DNA from: Scilla litardierei
Taxonomy: Eukaryota; Streptophyta; Magnoliopsida; Asparagales; Asparagaceae
Direction: 5' to 3'
DNA length: 64,000 bases
Assembly (NCBI GenBank): GCA_030789695.1
Contig: CM061140.1
Location: 85,560,422 to 85,624,421 of the forward strand
Part shown: positions 9,143 to 19,346 of the stretch, piece by piece
Layout of the letters: each line of letters starts with the position of its first letter
Numbering within the stretch: position 1 is the first letter of the stretch
Made by a program: the position numbers and the translations under genes
The notes under the pieces: generated by a model
Told to the model about the DNA's origin: nothing
Database searches by the model: none
The model's input: the letters and a program-made list of their open reading frames with translations, nothing else

Positions 9143-11597
9143 TGTAACGACTGGTTTTTGTATGATTGGATTATCAGTGTGTTTTGCTTGTGATGGTGGG
9201 TTCTCTCCTTGTGTGGTTTCCATTTCCATAGTTCTCGCTTTCATTTATCTCGTACAGAATTCCTAGCTTTCGTTTTCGTTCCTTTTGATGTGATCTTCTA
9301 GGTTCTTCCTTAGAATCAATGAATTCGGAGTAAGTCACTCGTGACGAGCTTCTTATCGATCATATCTTAGAGTATAAATCGATCCTAGAAGCCATGGAAA
9401 TCTTCCCGAAGCTTCGCGCTTCGAATCGGCACTTTTCGTGCACGTTAGTTGGTTCAAGAAGATCAACCGACCGACTAGATTCCAATTTAGTCGGTCAGGA
9501 AATCAACTGGAACCGGCTAGTTCATTCAATCAATAATTCAGGAGTTACTGTTTACTCTTAGTCGGTCTAAGAACGTTCATCGACCGACTAGATTCAAAAC
9601 TAGTCGGTCAGTACTTGTTCATGGACCGACTAACTCTAAATCCTATTTTCGTTCAGGAGTTACTGTTTGCACTTAGTCGGTCTGCGTTGGTCGACCGACC
9701 GACTAGTTGCCAAACTAGTCGGTCAGTGGTTGCTCTTTGACCGACTAACCAGTGTTAAAACCCTAATTTCTGGGCAGCCGCCAGCCTAGCCTATTTAAAC
9801 CCAACCCATTCGACTTCTTCTTCTCCAACACGACCCAAAACCCTAAAAAACTTCCCCCTTCAGCCCCCATCTTCCTCCAAGCTCCATTTCTCCATTCCAA
9901 GCCCTAAATCCATCATCCAATCCATCCATTCACTCTATCTACCTCTCATCTTCCCCAAAATCTCATCAAACCCATCAAAATCCCCAAATCCCCCTAAACC
10001 CTAGTTTCCCCAAACTTCTCCAATCTTCTCCAGATCTGATCCTAGGGTTCCCCGGAGTGTTTCTTCCGCCTTCTCTCGGTAAGAAATCGTTCTACCATTG
10101 TTTTTATAACTTATTCGTATTTTTATGAAACCCTAATATAAATTTCATGTTGTTTGATGATTGTTCCCCCAAAACAGCGATTTCCCTGTAGATTGGCGTC
10201 CGTGTGACGAAGTAGTCGTCATCCCCGGTGCTAGGCAAGTGAAACTTGCTACCCTTGTTGTTTAGGCCGTGCTCAGGCCATTACCTTGCTTAGCGTAAAA
10301 GAGACTAGGCAGTGAAAGGATAGCTGCCTAGACGCATTTGATCTAGCTTGACAACGAAGCTAGATCCGTCACCCTCATCATGCTTGTATGTCACGTTTAA
10401 ATTCAATTAACGGTACGCAATTATCTGTTCATATCATCACTGCATCTTTGCCTGTCATGTTTACTTTCCATTAGCGGTACGCGAATATGTTCATGTCATT
10501 ACATTTCGCCTGTCACGTTTAATTTAATTAACTGTGCGCAAACAAATTGTCATGACCTCGCATTCTTTAGGTATTGCTGTGATTGCGTAGCTTCGCTACA
10601 ATGTTGTGTTCCTGGCTCGTGTTCCAGAAGCGGGCCATGTGTTGGTTGATAGCCAATGCCCGAATTGCGTGTTCCGGCTAGGTGTTCCCTACGCCATACT
10701 TGTGTTCCTGGCTCGTGACCAGAAGCGAGCATAATGAGTTGGAAACCCCAACGCTCGATATATTGAATTGTGAACTAAGAATGCGAGCTCAATGTGCGGG
10801 GCAACCCTAGGCTCACTAGATGAGCTCAATGTGCAGGGACCCCAGGCTCCATATCGTGTGGGTACCGAGTAGTGTTTGGTGCCGATCGGTCTGAAATGCT
10901 ATGCCATTCAGCGAATGGCGTAAACACCTACAAAATGTGAATTGATTGAATTGATAGTAGCTTGGCTACTCTTGTCTTGTCCCGATAAATTATTCCCTTG
11001 TACAAAATTGTCTTGCCATGTTTTAATTGTGCACTCATGTTATAACTGCCATGTCATGCATACTAAACTGCTAGGTTGCTAGATGCCTCATTTTCAGTTT
11101 CCTTGCACAAGTCTTTCCAGACTTGCTGACATGTGCCCCTCTCTCTTTTGGGTGACACATGTTAGACCCAGAGCCAGAGTTTTGTTGCAGGGAATATGGT
11201 GTTGCTGATGCTGACGTTTGCTGTGCTGGTGAGTGGACACCAGGGGCCTGTCTTGAAGACCGCTCGTGTTCACTTCTTTGTTTAGGTTTGCTGTTAGTCG
11301 TCGGTGCGTGGCACCCTTGTATGTATGTTATTCTTTGTTGGCCATGTTTGGGCCTTAGACTCTTTTTCCTTTAGTCTGGTGGCTTTTCTGCGATATTGTA
11401 ATTTGTTTATGGACATTTCGAGATTCAAAAAAATGTCGTATCATTTCTTTATTATCATTGTTGTTTCGTTTCGTTTTGCAAGGACTTGCCATAATAAGTG
11501 TTTCTATACGCTTATCAGACTTGGAGCTTCACAGCTTCAAGTTTGTGCGGACCTTCTCACGTCTCGCCTCCACATTTTTGGGAAGCGGGGTGTGACA
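9143..11597 (+). repeat. 3' LTR of element C
   Basis: It has the same length (2455 bp) and content as 2895-5349. Visible differences include CCAACTAAC/CCGACTAAC (3376 versus 9624). Hairpins are at 9469-9496, 9582-9609 and 9697-9724. Confidence 0.9.
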
Positions 11598-11602
11598 GGC
11601 TT

Positions 11603-12009
11603 TCATACTCGGCCGAGTACACGCTGATTCTCTTCTTTGTACTGTCCATTTTGGTAGGCCGAGTGGGCTTTCTTGCTCGGCCGAGTGAGTGCTCCGCTCG
11701 GCCGATTGGCATGCTGTAAATGCCCAATTCCGTTTCTCCTCCTCGTCGCTCTTACAGAGTTCCTTCTTCTTCCACCCATCCTCTATCGCTGATAGGTCCT
11801 CCAATGAGCCGTGGGCGACACTCCTAAGCGCATGCAAATCCTTTTATCTCAAAATCGCTCCAGATCGCTCCATATTCCCTGAAATTCGACAAAAACAAGA
11901 AATAGTGAAAAGTAACGCAATATTGTCGAATAATCATGAAAAACGCGATATGGACGATCAAAATGGCATGCAAACATGCAGAAAAAGGGTGTAAAATATG
12001 GAGTGATCA
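11603..12009 (-). repeat. 3' LTR of element B, second piece
   Basis: It resumes after the GGCTT duplication (11598-11602) and ends GTGATCA at 12009. Relative to the 5' LTR it lacks about 120 bp (17095-17215 there). The missing part starts and ends inside CTCGGC(C/T)GAGT palindromes. Confidence 0.85.
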
Positions 12010-13976
12010 AAATCCCCCAAGCTTACCTCTTACTCGTCCTCGAGGAAGATGAGTAGAGAGACGAACTCGAGAAATGAAAACAAAGGAAATGAAATGAAGA
12101 AAAAAGAATATGAGGTGGAAGGGGTCGCTAGATTATTCTCTCAGATCTCAAGCCATAAGCCACACATCACGATAACTTGGAAAATACGAATCACATGCTA
12201 TAAGGATTTCATATCTTACTTAAACATGGTACTTTCAAGCTTTTAATAACAACAAAAGAGATTCTCTAAATTCATACAATCAATTCATATCCACATCACG
12301 CCTTTCATAGAATTTAATATACAAATGTTGGCGATGCACTTTTCAATCAAGAGTTACAACGGAAGCATGTAAGAATCACACCAAGCATGCAATAGAGAAT
12401 GGAATAAATCATGGCATTCACATATTTATATCGATTCATAAGAAATCTCCATAACTAAAGTATTTTGCTAAGTTTCAGCATTATCAAACTTCTCCATTCA
12501 TGCACCTCTCCACTCTAATGTCATACTCACTCATTTGGTCAAATGAATTCATCCCCCCCAAGCTTAGCTTGAGGCATCACATCTAAAGGAATGTGATAGT
12601 GGAAAATGGGATTTTTGCCTTGGGTTTCCCAAGTATTTTGTTTGCTCCAATAATGAGATAGAGAAACATTATTTTTCTTCTTTTTTTTCTTTTTGGATTT
12701 TGTAGGAGCTATATGATTTGTATTTTTTTTGTTTTTTGGCTCCTTCTTGGCTTTTTGGCTTTTTGGACTTTCTTGGAGCTAACCCCCCTTTTTTCTCTTT
12801 TGTATGCATTTTTTTGGAAAATAAATGCGATATAAGTAGCTTTAGGAGGTGAACTCAAGTGACATGTAGAGAATAAAAAGATATATGTGGAGAAAGAAAT
12901 AATGTAACACTCGGTTTACTCTAAGATGTGCACGAACGGTTCAATAAAATAATACTTCAACTAAAACTCATATGTAAGCATGGATATTCTCAACCATTTC
13001 AATAAATAGTGAAGCCAAGCAGCAAAGAGTACAATCATATTAGGCACGCAACAGCAGGTGAATAAGACAATATGGCAGATGCTTCCGATATACAATTGAT
13101 GCGTGAATCTTGGTGCACTTCCAATAAAAGCATACCAAACAATAATCCATACAATTAGCTTCAATTAATATCATGCATTCATCAAGATAAATAGATTTGC
13201 AAGCACATGGATAGCAGGACTATGAGATACTCTAAGTAGCATGTCATGGAATAATAAGCATCGTGATTGTTGCTAAAGCAATAAGAGATATCATCATAAG
13301 GAATTCATCTAGCGAAAGAAAAGGAAAGGAAAGTAAAGAAATAAAAATAAAAGAGAGGGAAAAAAGAAAAACAAGCACACAATATGATGCATGAACACAC
13401 ATGAAAGAAAAATAAAATGGTAAATTCAAAAATATGATGCAAAAATTTTGAAAAATTCTAAAAATCCTAAAATAAAGTAAAAAATGCAACTAATGCATCT
13501 AAATGGCATGGAAATGCACTCCCCCAAGCTTAAACTTCACATTTTCCTCAATATGATCATAATGAAAGAATATGGGGAACAATGATAATAATAAGGGGAA
13601 TGAATGAAAAATGATGAAATGAATGACATGAAATCCTAATGTAACTACATGCACATGCAATGATGCATGAGAGCGCCTTCCCCCAAGATTATACCAAACA
13701 ATCCTATTCAAATGACTAGATCAATAAAATCACGATGTTGCTAAGCGTAATCAAGTCAAACAAATAAGAAAGTGAGGTTTCACTTGAAAGAAATGCTCGA
13801 TGGTGGTGAGCAAAAGGATGTGGCACATTAAAATATGAAGAGGGCAATTAATATATATAATGGGTTTGGGGTATAAAAACTTTTATTGCCGTCATATGAG
13901 GTGATATTTATTCAATCAAATATATACGGTCCTCTCGTTGTCGAGAGGATTCATGTTTATTGAAAGCGTAAAATTT
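12010..13976 (-). other. 3' non-coding region of element B with repeated polypurine-like motifs
   Basis: About 2 kb with no gene. In minus-strand sense AAGCTTGGGGGA-type motifs occur at 12011-12024 (next to the LTR, the likely true polypurine tract), 12552-12564, 13521-13531 and 13680-13690 (variant AATCTTGGGGGA). B' has four at matching places. A T/A-rich stretch with CTTTTTGGCT-like short repeats lies at about 12670-12800. Confidence 0.7.
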
Positions 13977-15576
13977 CTACACTACTGGATTGATATCACC
14001 TATAGCAAAAGACGGATCCAGTATCTTTGTCGGTATAGGCAATTGCTCCAACTGCTCCTTCCGTGGCTCTGCCAGATGCGTGTGTCCATGGACTCCAAAG
14101 AACTCCAGCAATGCATCCTCCAGCATTCCCACAAGGACTCCACCTGTACCCTGCAAAGAATAGGATGCATCAGTTCGATGCAAAAAATTCACCCTCATAA
14201 TAAAAGTATTCCAAAGAGGATCATCAATAGAAATATATGAAATAAATACTGGTGGACGATACTTCCCTGGAAATAATTCAATATCCTCTTGTGTTTTGAT
14301 AGCTATCTCCATGGTGTGCTCTCTCAGCTGCTCAGGGAAATCTGGATCATAGGTGTGGACCTCCTCGATAGGCTCGTCAAACTATGACACGTCCAAGCAT
14401 ACATCTGGTCCATAATCGTATGTGTGCTGCAAAAGGTATGACGTGTCAAAAATATCTGAATCAAAATAAATATCGAATGGAATGCATGATTCAGAAATGG
14501 AGTGGGTAAAAATATCTCCCTGATTGGGAGCAGTAAGCTCTGTGGGATAGTCCTCGACGTCAGTGGAAGGATGAGGTGGCTGCGGGAGCTCCAATAGAGG
14601 AGGGTAGTGCTCGGGATCCTTATGAATGGCTGTGTTCTCATCCCAATGTACAACCTCCTCGGTGATAAGCTCTGGCTCTGTGTGTAAGGCCTCCTTAGAA
14701 GCATGCCCTGGCTCCGCTTATGAGGCCTCCTCGTCAATATGCTCTGGCTCGACAGTGTGCTCCTTTGCCTTCTCATCAACTATCAATGTAGGCTCCTCTG
14801 GAATGGTGATGCTGGCTGCTCAGGTGTGTCAACTTGTGGGGATGTATCATGTGGAGGGGAATGCTCGCAAGCAATCAGAAAATATATTCTATCTCCCTCA
14901 AGACTGACATGGATGTCTTCCTCAATTGTTCCTGTAGCTGAAATACGGTTCATAACAAAATCTGCAAATCGTAGCTCAAATGCATCACCTGCTGTAATGC
15001 TCTCTGAACCGGGGAACCTCACTGACTCCAAGAGGCCATCCAAAAATCTCTGAAATGCGTCCTCCTCTGGCTGCGCATATGACTCAGTTACTGCTTCCTC
15101 CACGTCCTCTTCGTCCATCCATTCTTTATATGCAATAGTTGTATCGTAGGATGTGGGATCGATGACGGCACATTCTGGCTCTGGTAATATGACCGGTAAT
15201 GATTTTTGCCCATAAAATGAAGAAGCAGAACTGATATCTTTGGAAATCTCTGCAACCTTAAGCATGAACGCATTCATTTCAAGTTCCCTCTTCACCCATT
15301 CTAATTGAAGGTCGCCCTTATCAAGCCTGGCTTGTATTTCAACTTGGTGTGCATGCATCTCATCAAAAAAAAAATCCTTTGTTTCTCTTCAAGGTCGGGC
15401 CAGTGCATTTCCTCGAAAAAGTATTCTCCCATCTGAGCACTCTGATCAAAATAGTAGTCTCCCGTCTGAGCACTCTGATCAAAATAGTATTCTCCCATCT
15501 GAGCACTCTGATCATAATAGTATTCTCCCATCTGAGCACTCTGATCAAAATCTGTGGTCCACGTAGAATAATCCAT
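13977..15576 (-). pseudogene. Gag-like gene of element B (frameshifted)
   Basis: Read on the minus strand from the ATG at 15576 (MDYSTWTTDFDQSAQ) to GDINPVV-stop at 13979-13977, about 530 codons with several frame changes. In order: an 11-residue tandem repeat DQSAQMGEYYF; a charged helical stretch (IQARLDKGDLQLEWVKRELE); a module with SITAGDAFELRFADFVM ... SATGTIEEDIHVSLEGDRIY; an acidic, proline-rich part (HWDENTAIHKDPEHYPPLLE); and a C-terminal module (LFPGKYRPPVFISYISIDDP, LLQ/SLQGTGGVL, EQLEQLPIPTKILDPSFAIG). The last three modules are clearly homologous to the gene in B' at 51137-52885, although the N-termini differ. No zinc knuckle or protease is visible. I do not recognise the modules. 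The gene sits where gag sits, so a nucleic-acid-binding or structural role is inferred. Broken as it stands. Confidence 0.7.
15419..15550 (-). repeat. 33-bp coding tandem repeat (four units)
   Basis: Four consecutive 33-bp units encode DQSAQMGEYYF-like peptides, with small changes (TGDYYF in one unit). They stay in frame at the N-terminus of the B gag-like protein. Confidence 0.85.
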
Positions 15577-15750
15577 AGCACCTGATCAACAAAGATAAAT
15601 ACCTGGAGAAAAATATCAGTGACACAAAAGAATATAGAAATGATAATAATGGTGGCGGGGATGAAAATTTCCTTTTGTTAAAAAAGTTTTTTCTTTTTTC
15701 TTAGTCTAATCAACCTAATTGTGACTAATTGGCACCCAACAGGAAACACC

Positions 15751-15768
15751 TCTGCGGCAACAGCACCA
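15751..15768 (-). promoter_or_regulatory. Primer-binding site of element B (decayed tRNA-Asp type)
   Basis: On the minus strand it reads TGGTGCTGTTGCCGCAGA, a diverged form of the TGGCGCCGTTGCCGGGGA site. Two of the differences are C-to-T. It sits 6 bp from the 5' LTR and orients element B. Confidence 0.75.
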
Positions 15769-16174
15769 AAAACTTGATCGGCCCCGGATATACACCCGGA
15801 GAACGATTGTAGTTTTATCGCAAGCACACGGTCAAGTGGCAATCGGGTATCGAACACGAGGAGGTGGTGTCGGTTCCAATCTATCCTAGGTTGGTTTGAC
15901 TACGAATGTATTATTGGTGGAGATGGTTATGGTGTGATGTAATTGAAATGGTGGTGGTTGTCGGTGTCGGTGATAGATATGTTGGTCAAATATCGATTCA
16001 AATACAATATAATAAAAGTGTCTAAAGCTAGGGAATCCCCACTACGGATCATCATTCATCCTTGTAAATTATGAATCTCAATATTGCAAGACTTGGATCG
16101 AGGTGAACTAGTCGTAACTGAATAGAGAACCAAGCTCACGCTCTCACGCTATTGGCGGTCTATAGCAACCTAGA

Positions 16175-16473
16175 TTAGGGCCCACTCTCATGCAAACCCT
16201 AACCTAAGCCGCTAGCATGAAGATCGAAATCATCGTCCAATCGCACCTCGAGCCCACTCTCGTGCAAACTCGAGTCACGACCTAGATTGTGATAGCTCGT
16301 ATTCGTCCAATCTCTTGCAAACGAATATGGGTATATATTTATAATAAAAATCCTAGCTTTGGTCCAATCTCTTGCAAACCAAGTCTACAAAATCTCGATT
16401 ATAAACCTAAATCGAATATCTAGGTCTTCCCATCGATCGGAATCCAATCTCTTGCAAACTCCAAAATCGATGG
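16175..16473 (-). other. Five-hairpin array, B 5' LTR (leader RNA)
   Basis: The same five hairpins as at 2007-2305. They start about 365 nt downstream of the TATA box and end about 410 nt before the primer site, so they lie in the genomic RNA leader. In the 16175-16202 hairpin one core base differs (CAU-GAGA-GUG). This replaces a C-G pair with a U-G wobble and keeps the stem. Confidence 0.82.
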
Positions 16474-16837
16474 AAATTCTTAGCTATCCGTAATAAATCG
16501 ACCACAACCTAACCCCTTTAGCAATTCTAGCAACAAAGAGATTAATTCATCACAAATCTGAAATTAGACCCATATGGTTCATCCATATGCCCTAGAACAA
16601 CGAATCTACTCAAGCATAGCAATAACGATATAGGAATCAATAAAAACCATTGCTTGCTTACAAAAGGATACCAAAACAAAGATTCAAATAATAAGAACAA
16701 AATACTTAGCTTTGATGAAGAACTTCAATCCAAATACAAGCTTTTAGATCCAAGAGGGGGCCTAGGGCATGCCTAACCTCTAAAATAATCCCTAAGAAAA
16801 CATCATGGGAACCTCCTCTAATGATGGCTACAAACCC

Positions 16838-16846
16838 CTTATATAG
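16838..16846 (-). promoter_or_regulatory. TATA box of element B LTR
   Basis: On the minus strand GGGGGCTATATAAGGGG contains a canonical TATATAAG. The equivalent in B' is GGGGGCTATTTAAG at 49843-49856. Confidence 0.7.
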
Positions 16847-17623
16847 CCCCCAAAAAACTTTAGCAAAAGCCCCTAAAATCGCCCAAAAAATCGTGACCAA
16901 ACTGCCCCTGCGCAGCTCAGAAATCGCAACTCTCGTAGCAAGCGAAGTGGCTCACTCGGCTGAGTGACATTGTCACTCGGCCGAGTGACAGACCATGTAA
17001 GAAAACAGTAAGTCAGGGGGTCTCAGGGTCTGCCTTTGGAGGTGACTCGGACGAGCGGCTTTATTCACTCGACCGAGTGGCTTTCATACTCGGCCGAGTG
17101 GGGCCTCTCAGATTGTCTGACAGATTCCAACAACTCTGCCTCTTTCTGGACGAATTTCCCGTGCCACTCGGGCGAGTGAGAATTCCTACTCGGCCGAGTG
17201 GGCTTTCGTCACTCGGCTGAGTACACGCTGATTCTCTTCTTTGTGCGTGTCCGTTTTGGTCGGCTGAGTGGTCTTTCTTGCTCGGCCGATTGAGTGCTCC
17301 ACTCGGCCGAGTGGCATGCTGTAAATGCCCAATCTTCTCCGTTTCTCCTCCTCGTCGCTATTACGAAGTTCTTTCTTCTTCCACCCATCCTCTATCGCTG
17401 ATAGGTCCCCCGATGAGCCGTGGGCGACACTCCTAAGCGCATGCAAATCATTTTTTCTCAAAATCGCTCAAAATCGCTCCATATTCCCTGAAATTCGACA
17501 AAAACAAGAAATAGTGAAAAGTAACGCAATATTGTCGAATAATCGTGAAAAACGTGATATGGGCGATCAAAACGGCATGCAAACATGCAGAAAAAGGGTG
17601 TAAAATATGGAGTGATCAGCATT

Positions 17624-18725
17624 CCCATGTAGATTAACACCGACCGGCTCCGGGAGTACTAAGCTCGCAACGATTACTCCCAACATCTCATCCTGCCGTT
17701 CCCACGTGCTAGGATTCAATGTCTACGCTAGGTGCGTGAGCTGTGGCTAGGGAGTCAACCGCCAAGTTTATTCCCCTTGACCCAACGGTCAGAGACGGTC
17801 TTACTCCCGCCAATGACAATGAAACACCCCATGTAACCATTTAAATTCCTAAACCCTATCGAAATCCTATTCCTATAGTCGTTCTAGGGAGAACCCATAA
17901 AGGGGTTTCCACCAAAATCCCAGATTTGGGAACTACTCACAATTCATAGCAAAAACACAATCTAAGCAATATTCAACGGTAGAAATCATGATCATGCAAT
18001 AGAAAAAAATTGCTAGCAATGATATTAAGACAATATTAATGTTTAAAGATAATCGAAACACTTACAAAAAAGGAAATTCCAGCCGTCACAAGTCCCAAAA
18101 AATAGAAACTACAAAGGGGATCCCGTTTCAGAAAACCTAGGTCAACTATATATAGAAATCACGGCCACCCGATCGGTTGAAGCATCAACCGATCGGGTGA
18201 GCTACTTGTGGCTTTCGCTATCGGCTTCAGAAGCTTCAACCGGTCTCTTGGTCCGAGCAGTTGGCGTGACCGGGTCATCGTTTGGTGAAATGAGGATTCA
18301 GATGAACCGATCGGGTGATATGTCACTCGATCGGTTGGAATTGAGCCCAAAAAGATAGAGAGCTCTGTCGATCTCACCCGATCACTGAACCGATTGGGTG
18401 AGCTGCTCTTTACTTCAGCTCTTGGCCAGGTCAGATACGCATGCATCAACCGATCGGTTGGCTGTGTCCACTCGATTAGTTGGGGCTGAAAATTGGGTTT
18501 CTTCGTCATTTGGCCCTCTGGATTGCGCGTGACTCCTCCCGTTGCTCCGGGGACTCATGATATCTTCATTATATGTCCCCGACGCTGGCAATCTCCTGCA
18601 TTCACACAAAAACACGGAGAAAGTGAAAAGATAAAAAACACAAAAGAACAGATATAAAACAACGGAAAACAACGAAAAATCATGAAGAAGACGTGTGTGA
18701 ATGTATAAAATATAAACACACGTCA
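17624..18725 (-). repeat. 5' LTR of element A, second piece
   Basis: It continues the A LTR after element B (17619-17623 is the GCATT duplication). It aligns with A' at 48250-49053 and 56667-57148 and ends ACACACGTCA at 18725, the outer edge of element A. The following TTAGG may be A's own target duplication; its partner is outside the window. Confidence 0.85.
18147..18199 (-). promoter_or_regulatory. TATA box and adjacent CCGATCGG hairpin of element A LTR
   Basis: On the minus strand a CTATATATAG box (18147-18154) lies about 12 bp downstream of a perfect 15-bp-arm inverted repeat (18166-18199; arms CACCCGATCGGTTGA, loop AGCA). Further (A/C)CCGATCGGTT copies, intact or mutated, run to about 18480. 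Confidence 0.65.
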
Positions 18726-18784
18726 TTAGGGTGATCCCTTGGATGTTAGGGATTGGATGTTAGGTTAATCTTATTTGGATGAAT

Positions 18785-19346
18785 TGTAAACGACCTGCTT
18801 TTATCGTACGCATTCCGTACGTATTTCTATAGATTGATTACTAGTTATGTGTGGTATAATTTTATTTATTATTTTCATTAGTTCGAACACGTGATCAGAC
18901 CTCACATTCATGATCCTTACAACTTCGCGACCGCGATGACATCCTCCTTATAATTTTTGGACGATGTTGATTTAAGGGGCGAAATCACGAATATTTAAAT
19001 ATCTTTGATCTCCTAAACCAAATCTTATCTAAATATTGTGATCATAAGGATTACCAAATCGTATTTTAATCATCTTAACTAAATCGTAATTATTTAAACA
19101 ATCTTAACTAAATAGGTCATTCTGATCCAATATTATCTTAGTAATCTTATTAAAATCTTAACCTTTAACCAACTGATTTATTAAGTTGTGATATCCTATC
19201 ATATCTCTAATTGTTACTACAGATCCCTCTATCCACAAGACCTGCGGCAACCGAACCCACATTCTCCCCACATCCCAAAACTCACGAACACGATCTCCCA
19301 TATCTCCATATCTTTTTGTAACCAACGCACGTAACCCATTTCCATA
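18785..19346 (+). repeat. Tekay-like LTR E, piece 1
   Basis: It begins TGTAAACGACCTGCTTTTATCG, like the start of the D LTR (TGTAACGGTCGCTTTTCGAC). It shares the order GTACG..TACGTATTT, a GATCAGACC/GACCAGACC word and GACGATG. It is interrupted at 19346 by Helitron H1. The 59 bp between A and this LTR (18726-18784) hold nothing I recognise. Diverged, so family assignment is by landmark order. Confidence 0.55.

Larger units (their letters stand above)
2895..11597 (+). mobile_element. Element C: LARD-like non-autonomous LTR retrotransposon
   Basis: Complete 8703-bp element with a GGCTT duplication on both sides (2890-2894 and 11598-11602). The two LTRs (2895-5349 and 9143-11597) are both exactly 2455 bp and differ at only scattered positions, so the insertion is recent. 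The 3793-bp internal region has no convincing gene. LTR ends (TGTAACGA...GGTGTGACA), the post-LTR sequence (TTAGTGGTGGCCCATGCAGG) and the CCGAGGACGGA polypurine region match the Tekay-like element D. C is therefore probably mobilised by that family. The organisation fits a large retrotransposon derivative (LARD). Confidence 0.9.
1607..17618 (-). mobile_element. Element B: non-autonomous Athila/Tat-like LTR retrotransposon with gag-like gene, no pol
   Basis: A complete nested element bounded by TGATCGGCCC (1607) and GTGATCA (17618), with GCATT duplicated on both sides. The primer site lies beside the right LTR and a polypurine tract beside the left LTR, so it runs on the minus strand. Without the 8.7-kb insertion C it would be about 7.3 kb. 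The internal region (12010-15774) holds one broken gag-like gene and about 2 kb of non-coding DNA. I find no protease, RT, RNase H or integrase motif. It is the same family as B' at 49054-56666, with the same gene, hairpin array and repeated AAGCTTGGGGGA motifs. Mobilisation in trans by a related autonomous element is inferred. The pol-less organisation recalls the published TR-GAG class of gag-only elements, but this one is larger. Confidence 0.88.
15775..17618 (-). repeat. 5' LTR of element B
   Basis: 1844 bp, from GTGATCA at 17618 (minus-strand start) to TGATCGGCCC at 15775. In transcriptional order: conserved start TGATCACTCCATATTTTAC, CTCGGCCGAG palindrome zone (about 16950-17320), TATATAAG (16838-16846), the five-hairpin array (16473-16175), then the primer-proximal end. 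Confidence 0.9.

Noticed and set aside
18726..18784. Possible host sequence or E internal end between A and LTR E
   Set aside because: 59 bp with repeated GGATGTTAGG words but no polypurine motif like that of C or D. Origin cannot be decided.
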